Origin: Tessaracoccus aquimaris
GTDB taxonomy: Bacteria > Actinomycetota > Actinomycetes > Propionibacteriales > Propionibacteriaceae
Direction: 5' to 3'
DNA length: 64,000 nt
Assembly: GCF_001997345.1 (NCBI RefSeq)
Contig: NZ_CP019606.1
Coordinates: forward strand, 558,001 to 622,000
Both the position numbers and the translations under genes were made by a program. Shown here piece after piece: positions 18,854 through 27,559 of the stretch; position 1 is the first letter of the stretch, and each line of letters starts with the position of its first letter. The notes beneath the pieces are model-generated. The model did not search any database, was not told where the DNA came from, and worked only from the letters and a program-made list of their open reading frames with translations.

Positions 18854-19198
18854 TCAGCCCCAGCCGAGCTCGTGCAACTGCTCTTCCTCGATGCCGTGAT
18901 AGTGGCCGAGTTCGTGCACGAGCGTGATCCAGATCTCCTCGTACAACTCGTCCTCGGAGGCGCACATCCGGCTGAGCGGACCCTGGAACAGCACGATCCT
19001 GTCCGGCAACTGCCCGTAGCCATAGGCCGCGCGCTCGGTCAGCGCCGTCCCGTCGTAGACGCCGAGGGTGTCGGAGCCGTCCTCAGGCTCGTCTTCGACC
19101 ACGAAGATCAGGTTGTCGAGTTGCTCGGTCAGCTCCTCGGGCAGCGCCTCGAGGGCCTCCTCGACGAGGGCCTCGAAGTCGTCGGCTGAAATGTCCAT
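18854..19198 (-). CDS. small zinc metallopeptidase-like protein (DUF1025 / zincin)
   Basis: A 114-residue minimal metallopeptidase. The zinc signature HELGHYHGIEEEQLHELGW sits at the C-terminal end (HExxH followed by a downstream His and Glu), matching the MMP-like/DUF1025 zincins common in actinobacteria. The N-terminus MDISADDFEALVEEALEALP is the usual start of this family. A longer in-frame start at 19216 is less consistent with family length. It is divergent from the rpsP operon, whose promoter lies just beyond its start. Biological substrate unknown. Confidence 0.88.
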   Translation of the reverse strand: MDISADDFEALVEEALEALPEELTEQLDNLIFVVEDEPEDGSDTLGVYDGTALTERAAYGYGQLPDRIVLFQGPLSRMCASEDELYEEIWITLVHELGHYHGIEEEQLHELGWG

Positions 19199-19257
19199 CG
19201 CGCCAAGCCTATCCATTGCGTCGAAGTGGATGTTTGGGCGCGGCGGGGGCGATCTGG

Positions 19258-19405
19258 CACAATAGCGGTTGCACTTCTTCGTCTGTGCCCTCTCACGCGG
19301 GCGAAGAGGCCCCTAGGTTTGCGCCGAACGTGCCCCACACGCAAGGTGCGTCCATCCAGTTCGTCTGCCCGGCAGACACCTTGAGTAACAGGAGACACCA
19401 CACTC
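19258..19405 (+). promoter_or_regulatory. promoter and ~135-nt leader of the rpsP-khpA operon
   Basis: CACAAT at 19258-19263 is a reasonable -10 preceded by a T-rich TTTGGGCG patch. It leaves a leader of about 135 bases before the GTG start of rpsP. The leader holds CTTCTTCGTC ... GGGCGAAGAG, able to pair as a hairpin, and GCACG/CGTGC-type short repeats. An AGGAGA ribosome site lies 11 bases before the start. An r-protein autoregulatory leader is possible but not shown. Confidence 0.4.
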
Positions 19406-19879
19406 GTGGCAACCAAGATTCGCCTGAAGCGTCTCGGCAAGATTCGCTCGCCCCACTACCGCATCATCGTCATCGACTCGCGCGCCAAGCGCGACGGTCA
19501 GGCCATCGAGGAGATCGGCCTGTACCACCCGAAGAACGATCCCAGCGTGATCCGCGTCGACTCCGAGCGCGCGCAGTACTGGCTGTCGGTCGGCGCCCAG
19601 CCGACCGAGGCAGTCGTCGCGATCCTCAAGCGCACCGGTGACTGGCAGAAGCACACCGGCGACAAGACGCCGGCGGGCGTCGATCCCCAGCCCGAGCGTC
19701 GCGACCGCGAGGCCGCCTTCGCCGCCGCGCTGGCCGAGGACGCGAGCGCCGCTGCCCCCGCCATCTCGAAGGCCAAGAAGAAGGCCGACGAGGCCGCCGC
19801 CAAGAAGGCCGCAGAGGCTGAGGCTCCCGCCGAAGAGGCTCCTGCCGCTGAGGCCGAGGCTCCCGCCGAAGAGGCCTGA
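19406..19879 (+). CDS. rpsP: 30S ribosomal protein S16, with Ala/Glu/Lys-rich tail
   Basis: Small-subunit ribosomal protein. The conserved core [39 protein letters not shown] and [10 protein letters not shown] occupies about the first 85 residues. The remainder is a low-complexity tail ([18 protein letters not shown] and two [16 protein letters not shown] repeats) that is common in actinobacterial S16 and variable in length. GTG start at 19406. Total 157 residues. It is the first gene of the rpsP-khpA-(rimM-trmD) cluster; the next start is only three bases after its stop codon. Confidence 0.97.
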   Translation: MATKIRLKRLGKIRSPHYRIIVIDSRAKRDGQAIEEIGLYHPKNDPSVIRVDSERAQYWLSVGAQPTEAVVAILKRTGDWQKHTGDKTPAGVDPQPERRDREAAFAAALAEDASAAAPAISKAKKKADEAAAKKAAEAEAPAEEAPAAEAEAPAEEA

Positions 19880-19881
19880 GC

Positions 19882-20127
19882 GTGCTTGCCGACGCCCTTG
19901 AGCACCTCGTCGCGGGAATCGTCTCGAACCCCGACGATGTGACGGTCAAGGACAAGGACCTGCGTCGCGGCCGACTCCTCGAGGTGCGCGTGCACCCCGA
20001 CGATGTCGGCAAGGTGATCGGCCGCCAGGGTCGCACCGCGCAGGCCCTGCGCACGGTCATCGGAGCGCTGGCAGGCAAGGAGAGCGTCCGGGTCGACTTC
20101 GTCGACGTGGATCGCCCCCGCCGCTGA
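19882..20127 (+). CDS. khpA: KH-domain RNA-binding protein KhpA
   Basis: An 81-residue single KH domain with the RNA-binding GxxG loop in KVIGRQGRTAQALRTVI. Proteins of this family (YlqC/KhpA) bind RNA with KhpB and affect rRNA maturation and cell-size control; that is known for the family, not shown here. GTG start three bases after the rpsP stop, so translation is coupled. A strong hairpin (20139-20176) follows its stop and may reduce transcription into rimM-trmD. Confidence 0.95.
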   Translation: MLADALEHLVAGIVSNPDDVTVKDKDLRRGRLLEVRVHPDDVGKVIGRQGRTAQALRTVIGALAGKESVRVDFVDVDRPRR

Positions 20128-20138
20128 GCACATAATTT

Positions 20139-20176
20139 GATCGCCGGTTGAGAGCATCCGCCCTCAACCGGCGATC
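20139..20176 (+). terminator. perfect 14-bp hairpin between khpA and rimM
   Basis: GATCGCCGGTTGAG at 20139-20152 and its exact complement CTCAACCGGCGATC at 20163-20176 form a 14-bp stem with a 10-base loop, followed by a weak T-rich run (TGCATTTCTTC). It may be a terminator or attenuator that sets the ratio of rpsP-khpA to rimM-trmD message. Confidence 0.7.
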
Positions 20177-20184
20177 TGCATTTC

Positions 20185-20214
20185 TTCACATCGACATGAT
20201 TCACATCGACATGA
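20185..20214 (+). repeat. 15-bp perfect tandem duplication before rimM
   Basis: TTCACATCGACATGA occurs twice back to back at 20185-20199 and 20200-20214. Each copy contains an ATG, but the conserved RimM start is the later ATG at 20226 with GGGAG upstream. Confidence 0.85.
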
Positions 20215-20225
20215 ACGGGAGTCCG

Positions 20226-20747
20226 ATGGGCGAGTTGGTAGAGGTCCGGGTCGGCAAAGTCGGCCGACCGCACGGGCTCAAGGGCGACGTCGCCATCGAT
20301 CTGCGCACGGATGAGCCCGGCCGTCGGTTCACCCCCGGAGCAAAGCTGACGTTGGATGAGGGCGGCAAGAGCGTCGAGGTCGGGTCGGTCAAGTGGCACA
20401 AGGGGCGCCTGATCGTCACGTTCGTCGGCTACCCCGACCGCACCGCCGTCGAGACGCTGACCGGCCAGTGGCTGAGCGTCAAGGTCCCGGCAGACGAGCG
20501 GCCGAGCGAGCCGGAGGAGTACTTCGACCGGCAACTGGTCGGACTCGCCGTCCTCGACCACGCCGGGGCGAGGGTCGGCACCGTCGCCGAGGTGCAGCAC
20601 ATGCCCGCCCAGGACCTGCTGCACGTCGACGTCGACGGCTCGATCCGCCTCATCCCGTTCGTCACGGCGCTCGTGCCCGAGGTCGACCTCGCCGCCGGCG
20701 TCATCCGCCTGGCCGACGTCGGGGGACTGCTCGAGGATGACGAATGA
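20226..20747 (+). CDS. rimM: 16S rRNA processing protein RimM
   Basis: Ribosome maturation factor that binds S19 and assists 30S head assembly. Characteristic elements: [20 protein letters not shown] near the N-terminus, the PRC-barrel start [16 protein letters not shown], and the end sequence [14 protein letters not shown]. Family length (173 residues) is reached from the ATG at 20226, which has GGGAG seven bases upstream; earlier ATGs lie in the 15-bp tandem repeat and would add unconserved residues. Its stop overlaps the trmD start (ATGA). Confidence 0.95.
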   Translation: MGELVEVRVGKVGRPHGLKGDVAIDLRTDEPGRRFTPGAKLTLDEGGKSVEVGSVKWHKGRLIVTFVGYPDRTAVETLTGQWLSVKVPADERPSEPEEYFDRQLVGLAVLDHAGARVGTVAEVQHMPAQDLLHVDVDGSIRLIPFVTALVPEVDLAAGVIRLADVGGLLEDDE

Positions 20748-21451
20748 GGCTCGACGTCGTCACGATCTTTCCCGACTACTTCGCGCCGCTCGGCCTGAGC
20801 CTTGTCGGCAAGGCGATCGCCTCCGGCATCGTCGAGGTCGGTGTCCACGACCTGCGGGACTGGACCCACGACAGGCACCACACCACAGACGACACGCCCT
20901 ACGGTGGCGGCGCGGGCATGGTGATGAAGCCCGAGCCGTGGGGTGAGGCGCTCGACGCCCTCGAGGGGCTCTCCGACGCGCCCATGACCATCGTGGTGCC
21001 GACGCCCGCGGGCAGGCCGTTCGATCAGGCGCTCGCCTACGACCTGGCGGGCAGGAGCAGGCTGGTGTTCGCGTGCGGACGCTACGAGGGGATCGACCAG
21101 CGCGTCATCGACCACTGCCGCGACCGGTACGAGGTGGTCGAGGTGAGCCTTGGCGACTACGTGCTCAACGGGGGAGAGGTCGCGGCGCTCGCCGTCATCG
21201 AGGCCGTCGTCAGGCTGCTGCCCGGGGTCATCGGCAACCCGGACTCGCTGCTTGAGGAGTCCCACTCGGAGGGCAACGAGCAACTCCTCGAGTACCCGAA
21301 CTACACCAAGCCTGCGGTGTGGCGCGAACGAGAGGTGCCGGAGGTGCTGCTCAGCGGCAACCACGCGCTGATCGCCAAGTGGCGCCGGGAACGGGCGATG
21401 GAGCGGACCAGGGAGCGTCGGCCCGACCTCCTTGAGGGAGACATTTCGTAA
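20744..21451 (+). CDS. trmD: tRNA (guanine-N1-)-methyltransferase
   Basis: Makes m1G37 in tRNAs, preventing +1 frameshifting. It has the SPOUT trefoil-knot features: [13 protein letters not shown] start, [40 protein letters not shown] and the C-terminal [16 protein letters not shown]. The 235-residue length is typical. Start ATG overlaps rimM by four bases. In most actinobacteria rplS is next; here sdhCAB follows instead. Confidence 0.97.
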   Translation: MRLDVVTIFPDYFAPLGLSLVGKAIASGIVEVGVHDLRDWTHDRHHTTDDTPYGGGAGMVMKPEPWGEALDALEGLSDAPMTIVVPTPAGRPFDQALAYDLAGRSRLVFACGRYEGIDQRVIDHCRDRYEVVEVSLGDYVLNGGEVAALAVIEAVVRLLPGVIGNPDSLLEESHSEGNEQLLEYPNYTKPAVWREREVPEVLLSGNHALIAKWRRERAMERTRERRPDLLEGDIS

Positions 21452-21531
21452 GGGTTTTCGCGCGTAAATTGGCTGGTAAACACGCTTTCCGGCTAATCTG
21501 CCCCCTCGCCAAAGAACCGGCCCTCGTTGGC

Positions 21532-21537
21532 TAGAGT
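21532..21537 (+). promoter_or_regulatory. -10 element of the sdhCAB operon
   Basis: TAGAGT at 21532-21537 lies directly before a GTG at 21538 and six bases before a second in-frame GTG at 21544. The spacing favours a leaderless transcript starting at 21544. The 80 bases between trmD and sdhC hold no obvious terminator. Confidence 0.45.
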
Positions 21538-22254
21538 GTGGCCGTGGCAACAACACTCACCATTCATCAACGAGCGGTGCGATCCACAGTTGTCAAGAAG
21601 GTCATCATGGCGGTGACCGGCTTGATCATGATCGCATTCCTGCTCATGCACATGTACGGCAACCTGAAGATGTTCATGGGTGCCGAGGCATTCGACCACT
21701 ACGCGCACTGGCTGAAGGGCGCCACCGATGACGGTGGCATTCTGTACCCGATCATGCCGAAGGGCACCTTCATCTGGGTGTTCCGGTTCGCGCTCGTCCT
21801 CGCAGTGATCCTGCACATCTGGGCGGCCTACACGCTGTCGCGCAAGACCCTCGCGGAGCGCGGCGACAAGTACGTCAACTACAAGCGGCAGGTCCAGACC
21901 TACTCCGCGCGCACCATGCGCTGGGGCGGCGTCATCGTGCTGGCGTTCCTGATCTTCCACCTCATCCAGTTCACCATCGCCCCCGGATCCATGGGTGGCG
22001 ACGCCGCTGAGCCGCACACCATGGTCATGGCAGGCTTCCAGCATTGGTGGATGGTGCTGATCTACACGCTCTGCATGGTGCTGGTGTGCATGCACATCCG
22101 GCACGGCTTCTACAGCGCCTTCACCACGCTTGGCGCCAACACAAGCAAGCAGGCCTACAAGGTGCTCAACGTGCTGGCGATCATCGTCGCCGTCGCGCTG
22201 TTCGTCGGCTTCATGTGCATGCCCGTGGCCGTTCTGACTGGAGTAATCAAGTGA
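21538..22254 (+). CDS. sdhC: succinate dehydrogenase cytochrome b subunit
   Basis: Five-helix diheme membrane anchor of the Bacillus/Wolinella type, so no separate sdhD is needed. Helices at about residues 20-38, 80-100, 123-143, 165-188 and 208-232. Conserved histidines in MHMYGN, LHIWAAY, FHLIQF and MHIRHGF would ligate the two hemes and the quinone site. The first GTG (21538) gives 238 residues; the second, at 21544, may be the true leaderless start. In propionibacteria this complex also works as fumarate reductase in propionate fermentation. Ends in a GTGA overlap with sdhA. Confidence 0.93.
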   Translation: MAVATTLTIHQRAVRSTVVKKVIMAVTGLIMIAFLLMHMYGNLKMFMGAEAFDHYAHWLKGATDDGGILYPIMPKGTFIWVFRFALVLAVILHIWAAYTLSRKTLAERGDKYVNYKRQVQTYSARTMRWGGVIVLAFLIFHLIQFTIAPGSMGGDAAEPHTMVMAGFQHWWMVLIYTLCMVLVCMHIRHGFYSAFTTLGANTSKQAYKVLNVLAIIVAVALFVGFMCMPVAVLTGVIK

Positions 22255-24275
22255 CCGACACCATCACCAACCCCGAGATCACGGGCGAGGCGAACCAGTT
22301 CTGGAGCGTCGGCGAGGAGATCGCCGACGCCAAGGCGCCTCAGGGCATCGACATCGACAAGGTGTGGAAGACCCGCCAGTTCCAGGCCCGTCTGGTCAAC
22401 CCCGCCAACCGCCGCAAGCTGAGCGTCATCATCGTCGGCACCGGCCTCGCAGGTGGCGCCGCCGCCGCGACGCTCGGTGAGGCCGGCTACAACGTGCTCA
22501 ACTTCTGCTACCAGGACAGCCCGCGTCGGGCCCACTCGATCGCCGCCCAGGGCGGCATCAACGCTGCGAAGAACTACCGCAACGACAACGACTCGACGTT
22601 CCGACTGTTCTACGACACCGTCAAGGGCGGCGACTACCGCGCCCGCGAGACGAACGTCTACCGCCTGGCCGAGGTCTCGGCCAACATCATCGACCAGTGC
22701 GTCGCGCAGGGCGTGCCCTTCGCGCGCGAGTACGGCGGCCTCCTCGACACCCGCTCCTTCGGCGGCGTCCAGGTGCAGCGCACCTTCTACGCCCGCGGCC
22801 AGACCGGTCAGCAGTTGCTGATCGGCGCCTACCAGCAGTTGGAGCGTCAGGTCGCGGCGGGCACCGTCAAGATGTACACGCGTCACGAGATGGTCGAACT
22901 GATCGTCGTCGACGGCCGCGCCCGCGGCATCGTGACCCGCAACATGATCAACGGCAAGGTCGAGACCTGGACGGCAGACGCCGTCGTGCTCGCCACTGGC
23001 GGGTACGGCAACGTGTTCTTCCTGTCGACCAACGCGATGGGCTGCAACGTCACGGCTACGTGGCGCGCGCACCGCAAGGGTGCCTACTTCGGCAACCCCT
23101 GCTACACGCAGATCCACCCGACCTGCATCCCGGTGCACGGCGAGACCCAGTCGAAGCTGACGCTCATGTCGGAGTCGCTGCGCAACGACGGTCGCATCTG
23201 GGTGCCGAAGGACGCGGCCGACTGCACCAAGGACCCGCGCCAGATCCCGGAGGAGGCCCGCGACTACTACCTGGAGCGGATCTACCCGGCGTTCGGCAAC
23301 CTGGTGCCCCGTGACATCGCGTCGCGTCAGGCGAAGAACATGTGCGACGAGGGTCGCGGCGTCGGCCCGGCCGTCGCCGAGGTCGACCACGACGGCAACG
23401 AGCGCCTGGTGCGCCGTGGCGTCTACCTCGACTTCTCCGACGCGATCAACAGGCTCGGGCAGAAGGCCGTCGAGAACAAGTACGGCAACCTGTTCGACAT
23501 GTACCAGCAGATCACCGGTGAGAACCCGTACGAGGTGCCGATGCGCATCTACCCGGCGGTGCACTACACCATGGGTGGCCTGTGGGTCGACTACGACCTG
23601 CAGTCGTCGATCACCGGCCTGTACGTCACCGGCGAGGCCAACTTCTCCGACCACGGTGCGAACCGCCTCGGCGCCTCGGCGCTGATGCAGGGCCTGGCCG
23701 ACGGTTACTTCGTGCTGCCGAACACCATCAACGACTACCTCGCTGATGCCCCGTTCGACAAGCTGCCCGAGGATCACCCGGCGGTGGCTGAGGCCCGCGA
23801 CTCCGCGCAGCAGCGGATCGACAAGCTGCTGTCCATCCAGGGCACCCGCTCGGTCGACTCGTACCACAAGGAACTCGGCCACATCATGTGGGAGTACTGC
23901 GGCATGGAGCGCACCGAGGAGGGCCTCAAGAAGGCCATCGGCCTGATCCAGAACCTCCGCGAGGACTACTGGAGCAACGTGCGCGTCACGGGCAAGAACG
24001 AGGACTTCAACCAGGCCCTCGAGCGCGCCGGCCGCGTTGCCGACTTCATGGAGCTCGGCGAACTGATGTGCGTCGACGCTCTGCACCGCCGCGAAAGCTG
24101 CGGTGGTCATTTCCGCGCCGAGTCTCAGACCCCTGAGGGCGAGGCCCTGCGCCACGACGATGAGTTCCTCTACGTCGCGGCTTGGGAGTGGGGTGGCGAG
24201 GGCAGCAAGCCCGTGCTGCACCGCGAACCCCTCATCTACAAGGCAATCGAACTCAAGCAACGGAGTTACAAGTGA
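22251..24275 (+). CDS. sdhA: succinate dehydrogenase / fumarate reductase flavoprotein subunit
   Basis: Oxidises succinate to fumarate (or the reverse) with a covalently bound FAD. The dinucleotide-binding start is [21 protein letters not shown]; the FAD-linking histidine lies in [16 protein letters not shown]; the active-site region includes [15 protein letters not shown] and [10 protein letters not shown]; and the end has [22 protein letters not shown] start at 22251 overlaps sdhC by four bases; 674 residues. No frameshifts are seen here although several neighbours are broken. Middle gene of sdhCAB. Confidence 0.97.
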   Translation: MTDTITNPEITGEANQFWSVGEEIADAKAPQGIDIDKVWKTRQFQARLVNPANRRKLSVIIVGTGLAGGAAAATLGEAGYNVLNFCYQDSPRRAHSIAAQGGINAAKNYRNDNDSTFRLFYDTVKGGDYRARETNVYRLAEVSANIIDQCVAQGVPFAREYGGLLDTRSFGGVQVQRTFYARGQTGQQLLIGAYQQLERQVAAGTVKMYTRHEMVELIVVDGRARGIVTRNMINGKVETWTADAVVLATGGYGNVFFLSTNAMGCNVTATWRAHRKGAYFGNPCYTQIHPTCIPVHGETQSKLTLMSESLRNDGRIWVPKDAADCTKDPRQIPEEARDYYLERIYPAFGNLVPRDIASRQAKNMCDEGRGVGPAVAEVDHDGNERLVRRGVYLDFSDAINRLGQKAVENKYGNLFDMYQQITGENPYEVPMRIYPAVHYTMGGLWVDYDLQSSITGLYVTGEANFSDHGANRLGASALMQGLADGYFVLPNTINDYLADAPFDKLPEDHPAVAEARDSAQQRIDKLLSIQGTRSVDSYHKELGHIMWEYCGMERTEEGLKKAIGLIQNLREDYWSNVRVTGKNEDFNQALERAGRVADFMELGELMCVDALHRRESCGGHFRAESQTPEGEALRHDDEFLYVAAWEWGGEGSKPVLHREPLIYKAIELKQRSYK

Positions 24276-25021
24276 AGCTCAAGCTACGTATCTGGCGTCA
24301 GGCCGGCCCTGAAGCCGCCGGCCGGATGGTCGAGTACGACCTGGACGGTGTGTCGGAGGACATGTCGTTCCTGGAGATGCTTGACCTCCTCAACGAGAAC
24401 CTCACCGAGCGCAACGAGGAACCCGTCGCGTTCGACCACGACTGCCGCGAGGGCATCTGCGGCATGTGTGGCGTCGTCATCAACGGCATCGCGCACGGTG
24501 GCTCCGCCACGACCACCTGCCAGTTGCACATGCGGTCCTTCTCGGACGGCGCGACGATCGACATCGAGCCTTGGCGTGCGGGTGCCTTCCCGGTGCTGAA
24601 GGACCTCGCCGTCGACCGCACGGCGTTCGACCGGATCATCGCGGCGGGCGGCTTCATCTCGTCGAACACGGGCTCGGCGCCCGAGGCTCACTCGACCCCC
24701 GCCCCCAAGCGCGAGGCAGACAAGGCGTTCGACAACGCCACCTGCATCGGCTGCGGCGCGTGTGTCGCGGCCTGCCCGAACAGCTCCGCCATGCTGTTCA
24801 CCTCGGCGAAGATCACCCACCTGGCGATGCTTCCCCAGGGTCAGCCTGAGCGCTACCGTCGCGTCAAGTCGATGGTCGCCCAGCACGACGAGGAGGGCTT
24901 CGGCAACTGCACCAACATCGGTGAGTGCGCGGCGGTCTGTCCGAAGGGCATCCCGCTCGAGTCGATCGCCCAGTTGAACCGCGACCTGATCGCGTCGCTG
25001 TTCAAGGGTGACGGCAAGTAG
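24272..25021 (+). CDS. sdhB: succinate dehydrogenase iron-sulfur subunit
   Basis: Electron-transfer subunit linking the flavin to the hemes. It carries the [2Fe-2S] ligands [10 protein letters not shown] with a later Cys in TTTCQLH, the [4Fe-4S] motif [12 protein letters not shown] and the third-cluster motif with [18 protein letters not shown] start overlapping the sdhA stop (GTGA); 249 residues. Transcription should end at the strong hairpin at 25041-25064. Confidence 0.96.
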   Translation: MKLKLRIWRQAGPEAAGRMVEYDLDGVSEDMSFLEMLDLLNENLTERNEEPVAFDHDCREGICGMCGVVINGIAHGGSATTTCQLHMRSFSDGATIDIEPWRAGAFPVLKDLAVDRTAFDRIIAAGGFISSNTGSAPEAHSTPAPKREADKAFDNATCIGCGACVAACPNSSAMLFTSAKITHLAMLPQGQPERYRRVKSMVAQHDEEGFGNCTNIGECAAVCPKGIPLESIAQLNRDLIASLFKGDGK

Positions 25022-25040
25022 GCCACAAACCACTGTGGGA

Positions 25041-25064
25041 GGGGCGGCGCTTCGGCGCCGCCCC
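25041..25064 (+). terminator. terminator of sdhCAB
   Basis: GGGGCGGCGC (25041-25050) pairs perfectly with GCGCCGCCCC (25055-25064) around a TTCG tetraloop, followed by TTCTGC. It begins 20 bases after the sdhB stop. Confidence 0.85.
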
Positions 25065-25102
25065 TTCTGCGTCCCGCCGCCTGGGCCTGCGGGCGGGTGG
25101 TT

Positions 25103-25186
25103 CCTTGAGCATGTTTGGTAAGTCGTTGCGTCAGAGAACCCGAAATCGCGGCGTGTCGCGAAACGAGTGACGCAACATGCTCAAGG
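25103..25186. repeat. palindromic mini-element 1 (84 bp)
   Basis: CCTTGAGCATGTT (25103-25115) and its exact complement AACATGCTCAAGG (25174-25186) bound an 84-bp unit. An alternative inner pair, GTTGCGTCA (25125-25133) and TGACGCAAC (25168-25176), allows a second fold. Contains no coding sequence. A sister copy lies 25 bases downstream. Confidence 0.8.
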
Positions 25187-25210
25187 GTCTGTCGCCGGCC
25201 GGTTCGGCGG

Positions 25211-25290
25211 TTGAGCATGTTTGGTAACTCGTTGTGACTTGGCACGTTCAAGTGGCGTCCGCACGGCATCGAGACACCAAACATGCTCAA
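25211..25290. repeat. palindromic mini-element 2 (80 bp)
   Basis: TTGAGCATGTTTGGT (25211-25225) and its exact complement ACCAAACATGCTCAA (25276-25290) bound an 80-bp unit. The left ends of the two elements are nearly identical for about 24 bases (TTGAGCATGTTTGGTAA then GTC or CTC and GTTG), while the interiors differ. The rest of the 445-base gap between sdhB and rplS holds the sdh terminator, these two elements and the rplS leader; no gene is visible in it. Confidence 0.8.
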
Positions 25291-25466
25291 GGCAACTTCA
25301 AGCCCCGGCCGGATTTCGCCGGGCGGCGAACCCCTGCAATAATTGGCAGTCGTTGCCCACACGGGCGACTCCATCACGCGCGGCTCCTGCCACGGGGGGA
25401 AAGCCCGCGCCGACGTGGACCACCACAACCCCGCGGTGACCTGTGGCACTGACGGAAGGGTTCATC

Positions 25467-25817
25467 ATGACCAACAAGCTGATCCAAGAGATCGACAAGG
25501 CGTCGCTGCGCGACGACATCCCCGAGTTCCGCGCCGGCGACAACGTTCGCGTTCACGTCCGCGTCATCGAGGGCACCCGCTCCCGCGTCCAGGTGTTCGC
25601 AGGCGTCGTCATCGCCCGCAACGCCGGCGGCATCCAGGAGGCCTTCACCGTCCGCAAGGTGAGCTTCGGCGTCGGCGTCGAGCGCACCTTCCCGCTGCAC
25701 TCCCCGATCATCGAGAAGATCGAGGTCGAGCGTCGCGGTGACGTGCGTCGCGCCAAGCTGTACTACCTCCGCGGCCTGCGCGGCAAGGCAGCCAAGATCA
25801 AGGAGAAGCGCTTCTGA
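25467..25817 (+). CDS. rplS: 50S ribosomal protein L19
   Basis: Large-subunit protein at the 30S-50S interface. The family core [40 protein letters not shown] and [20 protein letters not shown] is intact, ending [18 protein letters not shown]. The ATG at 25467 is chosen over an in-frame GTG at 25443 because GGAAGGG lies nine bases upstream and the conserved N-terminus begins here; 116 residues. A leader of more than 100 bases separates it from the palindromic elements. Confidence 0.96.
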   Translation: MTNKLIQEIDKASLRDDIPEFRAGDNVRVHVRVIEGTRSRVQVFAGVVIARNAGGIQEAFTVRKVSFGVGVERTFPLHSPIIEKIEVERRGDVRRAKLYYLRGLRGKAAKIKEKRF

Positions 25818-25832
25818 GCGTCCGCTCCCAGG

Positions 25833-25864
25833 AAACCGTCGGTCGACCTTTCGGCCGGCGGTTT
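25833..25864 (+). terminator. terminator after rplS
   Basis: AAACCGTCGGTC (25833-25844) pairs with GGCCGGCGGTTT (25853-25864), a 12-bp stem with two G-U pairs and an 8-base loop, followed by TCGTTTGT. It lies 16 bases after the rplS stop. Confidence 0.75.
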
Positions 25865-25894
25865 TCGTTTGTCCGACGTTCGGCGGGCACCCGA

Positions 25895-25900
25895 TAGAGT
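25895..25900 (+). promoter_or_regulatory. -10 element TAGAGT for lepB
   Basis: TAGAGT placed between the rplS terminator and the first signal peptidase gene; the start codon follows 32 bases later with GGGGGGAGAC as ribosome site. Confidence 0.45.
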
Positions 25901-25932
25901 TCGAGGCGCCACCGCGGGAAGGGGGGAGACCG

Positions 25933-26697
25933 ATGGCACGCACTAGGCCCGCCCGGGCGGCAGGGCCCGTTCCCGCCCCCGGCATCGGCCGCCTGCTCGC
26001 GGGCTGGGGCTTCGAGGCCATCGTGGTCGCCGTCGGCGCCCTCGTGGTCGCCGTGCTGCTGCGCACCTTCGTGGCGCAACTGTTCATCATCCCGTCGGTG
26101 TCGATGGAGAACACGCTCAAGGTCGACGACCGGGTCGTCGTGTCGAAGTTCGGAGGGTTCACCCGCGGCGACGTGGTCGTCTTCGTCGACCCGGGCGGCT
26201 GGCTGCCCGAGAAGCCGCGCACCACAGACCCGCTGCGGCTCACGCTCGAGTTCGTCGGGGTGCTCCCAGACTCGAGCAACGAACACCTCATCAAGCGGGT
26301 CATCGGCATGCCGGGCGACCACGTCAGGCGCGGCGACGACGGCCGGATCGAGGTCAACGGCACCCCCCTCGACGAGGGCGGCTACCTGTACGAGAACGAC
26401 GGCGTCCGCGTCGCTCCCGCTCGGGTGGCCTTCGACGTCGTGGTACCCGCCGGCCACATCTTCGTGATGGGCGACCATCGCGACAACTCCGACGACTCCC
26501 GCTGCAAACTCGGCCGCGACGACCCCCAGGCCGCCTTCGTACCGGTCGACCTTGTCGTGGGCGCGGCGGTGGCCATCGTGACGCCGTTCGACCGGATGAC
26601 CACCTTCCGCGTCCCCGACACCTTCGCCGACGTTCCCGCGCCTACCGCGGCCGCACCGGCCGTCGGTGAACTCCTGCACCCCGAGCCCGGCTGCTGA
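25933..26697 (+). CDS. lepB: signal peptidase I, copy 1
   Basis: Removes signal peptides from exported proteins at the outer face of the membrane. One N-terminal membrane helix (IVVAVGALVVAVLLRTFVAQL) leads to the catalytic serine in FIIPSVSMENTL; the catalytic lysine lies in HLIKRVIGMPGDHV; the conserved box GHIFVMGDHRDNSDDSR follows. The ATG at 25933 has GGGGGGAG upstream; 254 residues. It is paired with a second, ~60% similar copy downstream. The serine box reads PSVSM rather than the usual PSGSM or PTGSM of copy 2. Confidence 0.94.
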   Translation: MARTRPARAAGPVPAPGIGRLLAGWGFEAIVVAVGALVVAVLLRTFVAQLFIIPSVSMENTLKVDDRVVVSKFGGFTRGDVVVFVDPGGWLPEKPRTTDPLRLTLEFVGVLPDSSNEHLIKRVIGMPGDHVRRGDDGRIEVNGTPLDEGGYLYENDGVRVAPARVAFDVVVPAGHIFVMGDHRDNSDDSRCKLGRDDPQAAFVPVDLVVGAAVAIVTPFDRMTTFRVPDTFADVPAPTAAAPAVGELLHPEPGC

Positions 26698-26776
26698 ACC
26701 GGGCCACGCCCGCAGGCCGCGTTGCGCCGCGGCGGTATGCTCGGACAGTTGAGACCCGAGCCAAGGAGACGACAGC

Positions 26777-27559
26777 GTGGAAGCCACAACGTCCGACACG
26801 TCAGTCGACGGCGCGAGCGAGAAGACACCGCCCAGCCTCGGCCGCCGGATGCTCGGATGGCTCACCGAGGGCGTCCTGATCCTCGTCGGAGCCGTCATCA
26901 TCGCCACGCTGCTGCGCAGCTTCGTCGGCCAGATGTTCATCATCCCTTCGGGCTCGATGGAGAACACGCTGCAGGTCCACGACCGCGTGCTCGTCGCCAA
27001 GTTCGGCGGCTTCCAGCGCGGTGACGTCGTCGTCTTCGAGGACCCGGGCAACTGGCTGGCGCCGAGCAAACAGAACGACAACGACTTCCAGCGGGTGCTC
27101 GAATTCATCGGGGTGCTCCCCAACTCCGGCACCGAGCACCTCATTAAGCGCGTGATCGGCATGCCGGGCGACCACGTCAAACTGGGCGACGACGGCCGGA
27201 TCGAGGTCAACGGGTCGGCCCTTGACGAGACCGCCTACCTGTACTCGGAGGACGGCGTCCAGGTGGCTCCGGCGACGGTGCCGTTCGACATCGTCGTGCC
27301 GAAGGACCGGATCTTCGTGATGGGCGACCACCGCAACGCGTCGAACGACTCCCGCTGCCGCCTCGCCAACGTGTCCTCCACTCCCGGCGACAGCGCGTTC
27401 GTGCCGGTCGACAAGGTCGTCGGGGCCGCCGTCGCGATCGTCTCCCCGCTCGACCGCCTCGCGACGTTCACCGTCCCGGAGACGTTCGAGCAGGTGCCTG
27501 CCCCCACCGAGCCTGCGCCAGCGGAGCCGAACCTGATCCACGTGGAGCCGGGCTGCTGA
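26777..27559 (+). CDS. lepB: signal peptidase I, copy 2
   Basis: Second membrane-bound signal peptidase. Membrane helix GVLILVGAVIIATLLRSFVG, catalytic serine in FIIPSGSMENTL, lysine in HLIKRVIGMPGDHV, and DRIFVMGDHRNASNDSR. GTG start at 26777 with AAGGAG upstream; 260 residues. Both copies end in an EPGC tail (HPEPGC and HVEPGC), an odd shared C-terminal cysteine. The stop codon overlaps the rnhB start by one base (TGATG), indicating an operon. Confidence 0.95.
   Translation: MEATTSDTSVDGASEKTPPSLGRRMLGWLTEGVLILVGAVIIATLLRSFVGQMFIIPSGSMENTLQVHDRVLVAKFGGFQRGDVVVFEDPGNWLAPSKQNDNDFQRVLEFIGVLPNSGTEHLIKRVIGMPGDHVKLGDDGRIEVNGSALDETAYLYSEDGVQVAPATVPFDIVVPKDRIFVMGDHRNASNDSRCRLANVSSTPGDSAFVPVDKVVGAAVAIVSPLDRLATFTVPETFEQVPAPTEPAPAEPNLIHVEPGC

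Noticed and set aside
19750..19878. Ala/Glu/Lys repeats in the S16 tail as a separate gene or phase-variable repeat
   Set aside because: Such low-complexity tails are common in actinobacterial S16 and the repeat copies differ at several bases.
22155..24260. A 701-codon minus-strand frame opposite sdhA
   Set aside because: Shadow frame of a strongly conserved gene, with no domain of its own.
25103..25290. CRISPR repeats or a tRNA in the sdhB-rplS gap
   Set aside because: There are only two units, each an inverted rather than direct repeat with differing interiors, and no cloverleaf or cas gene.
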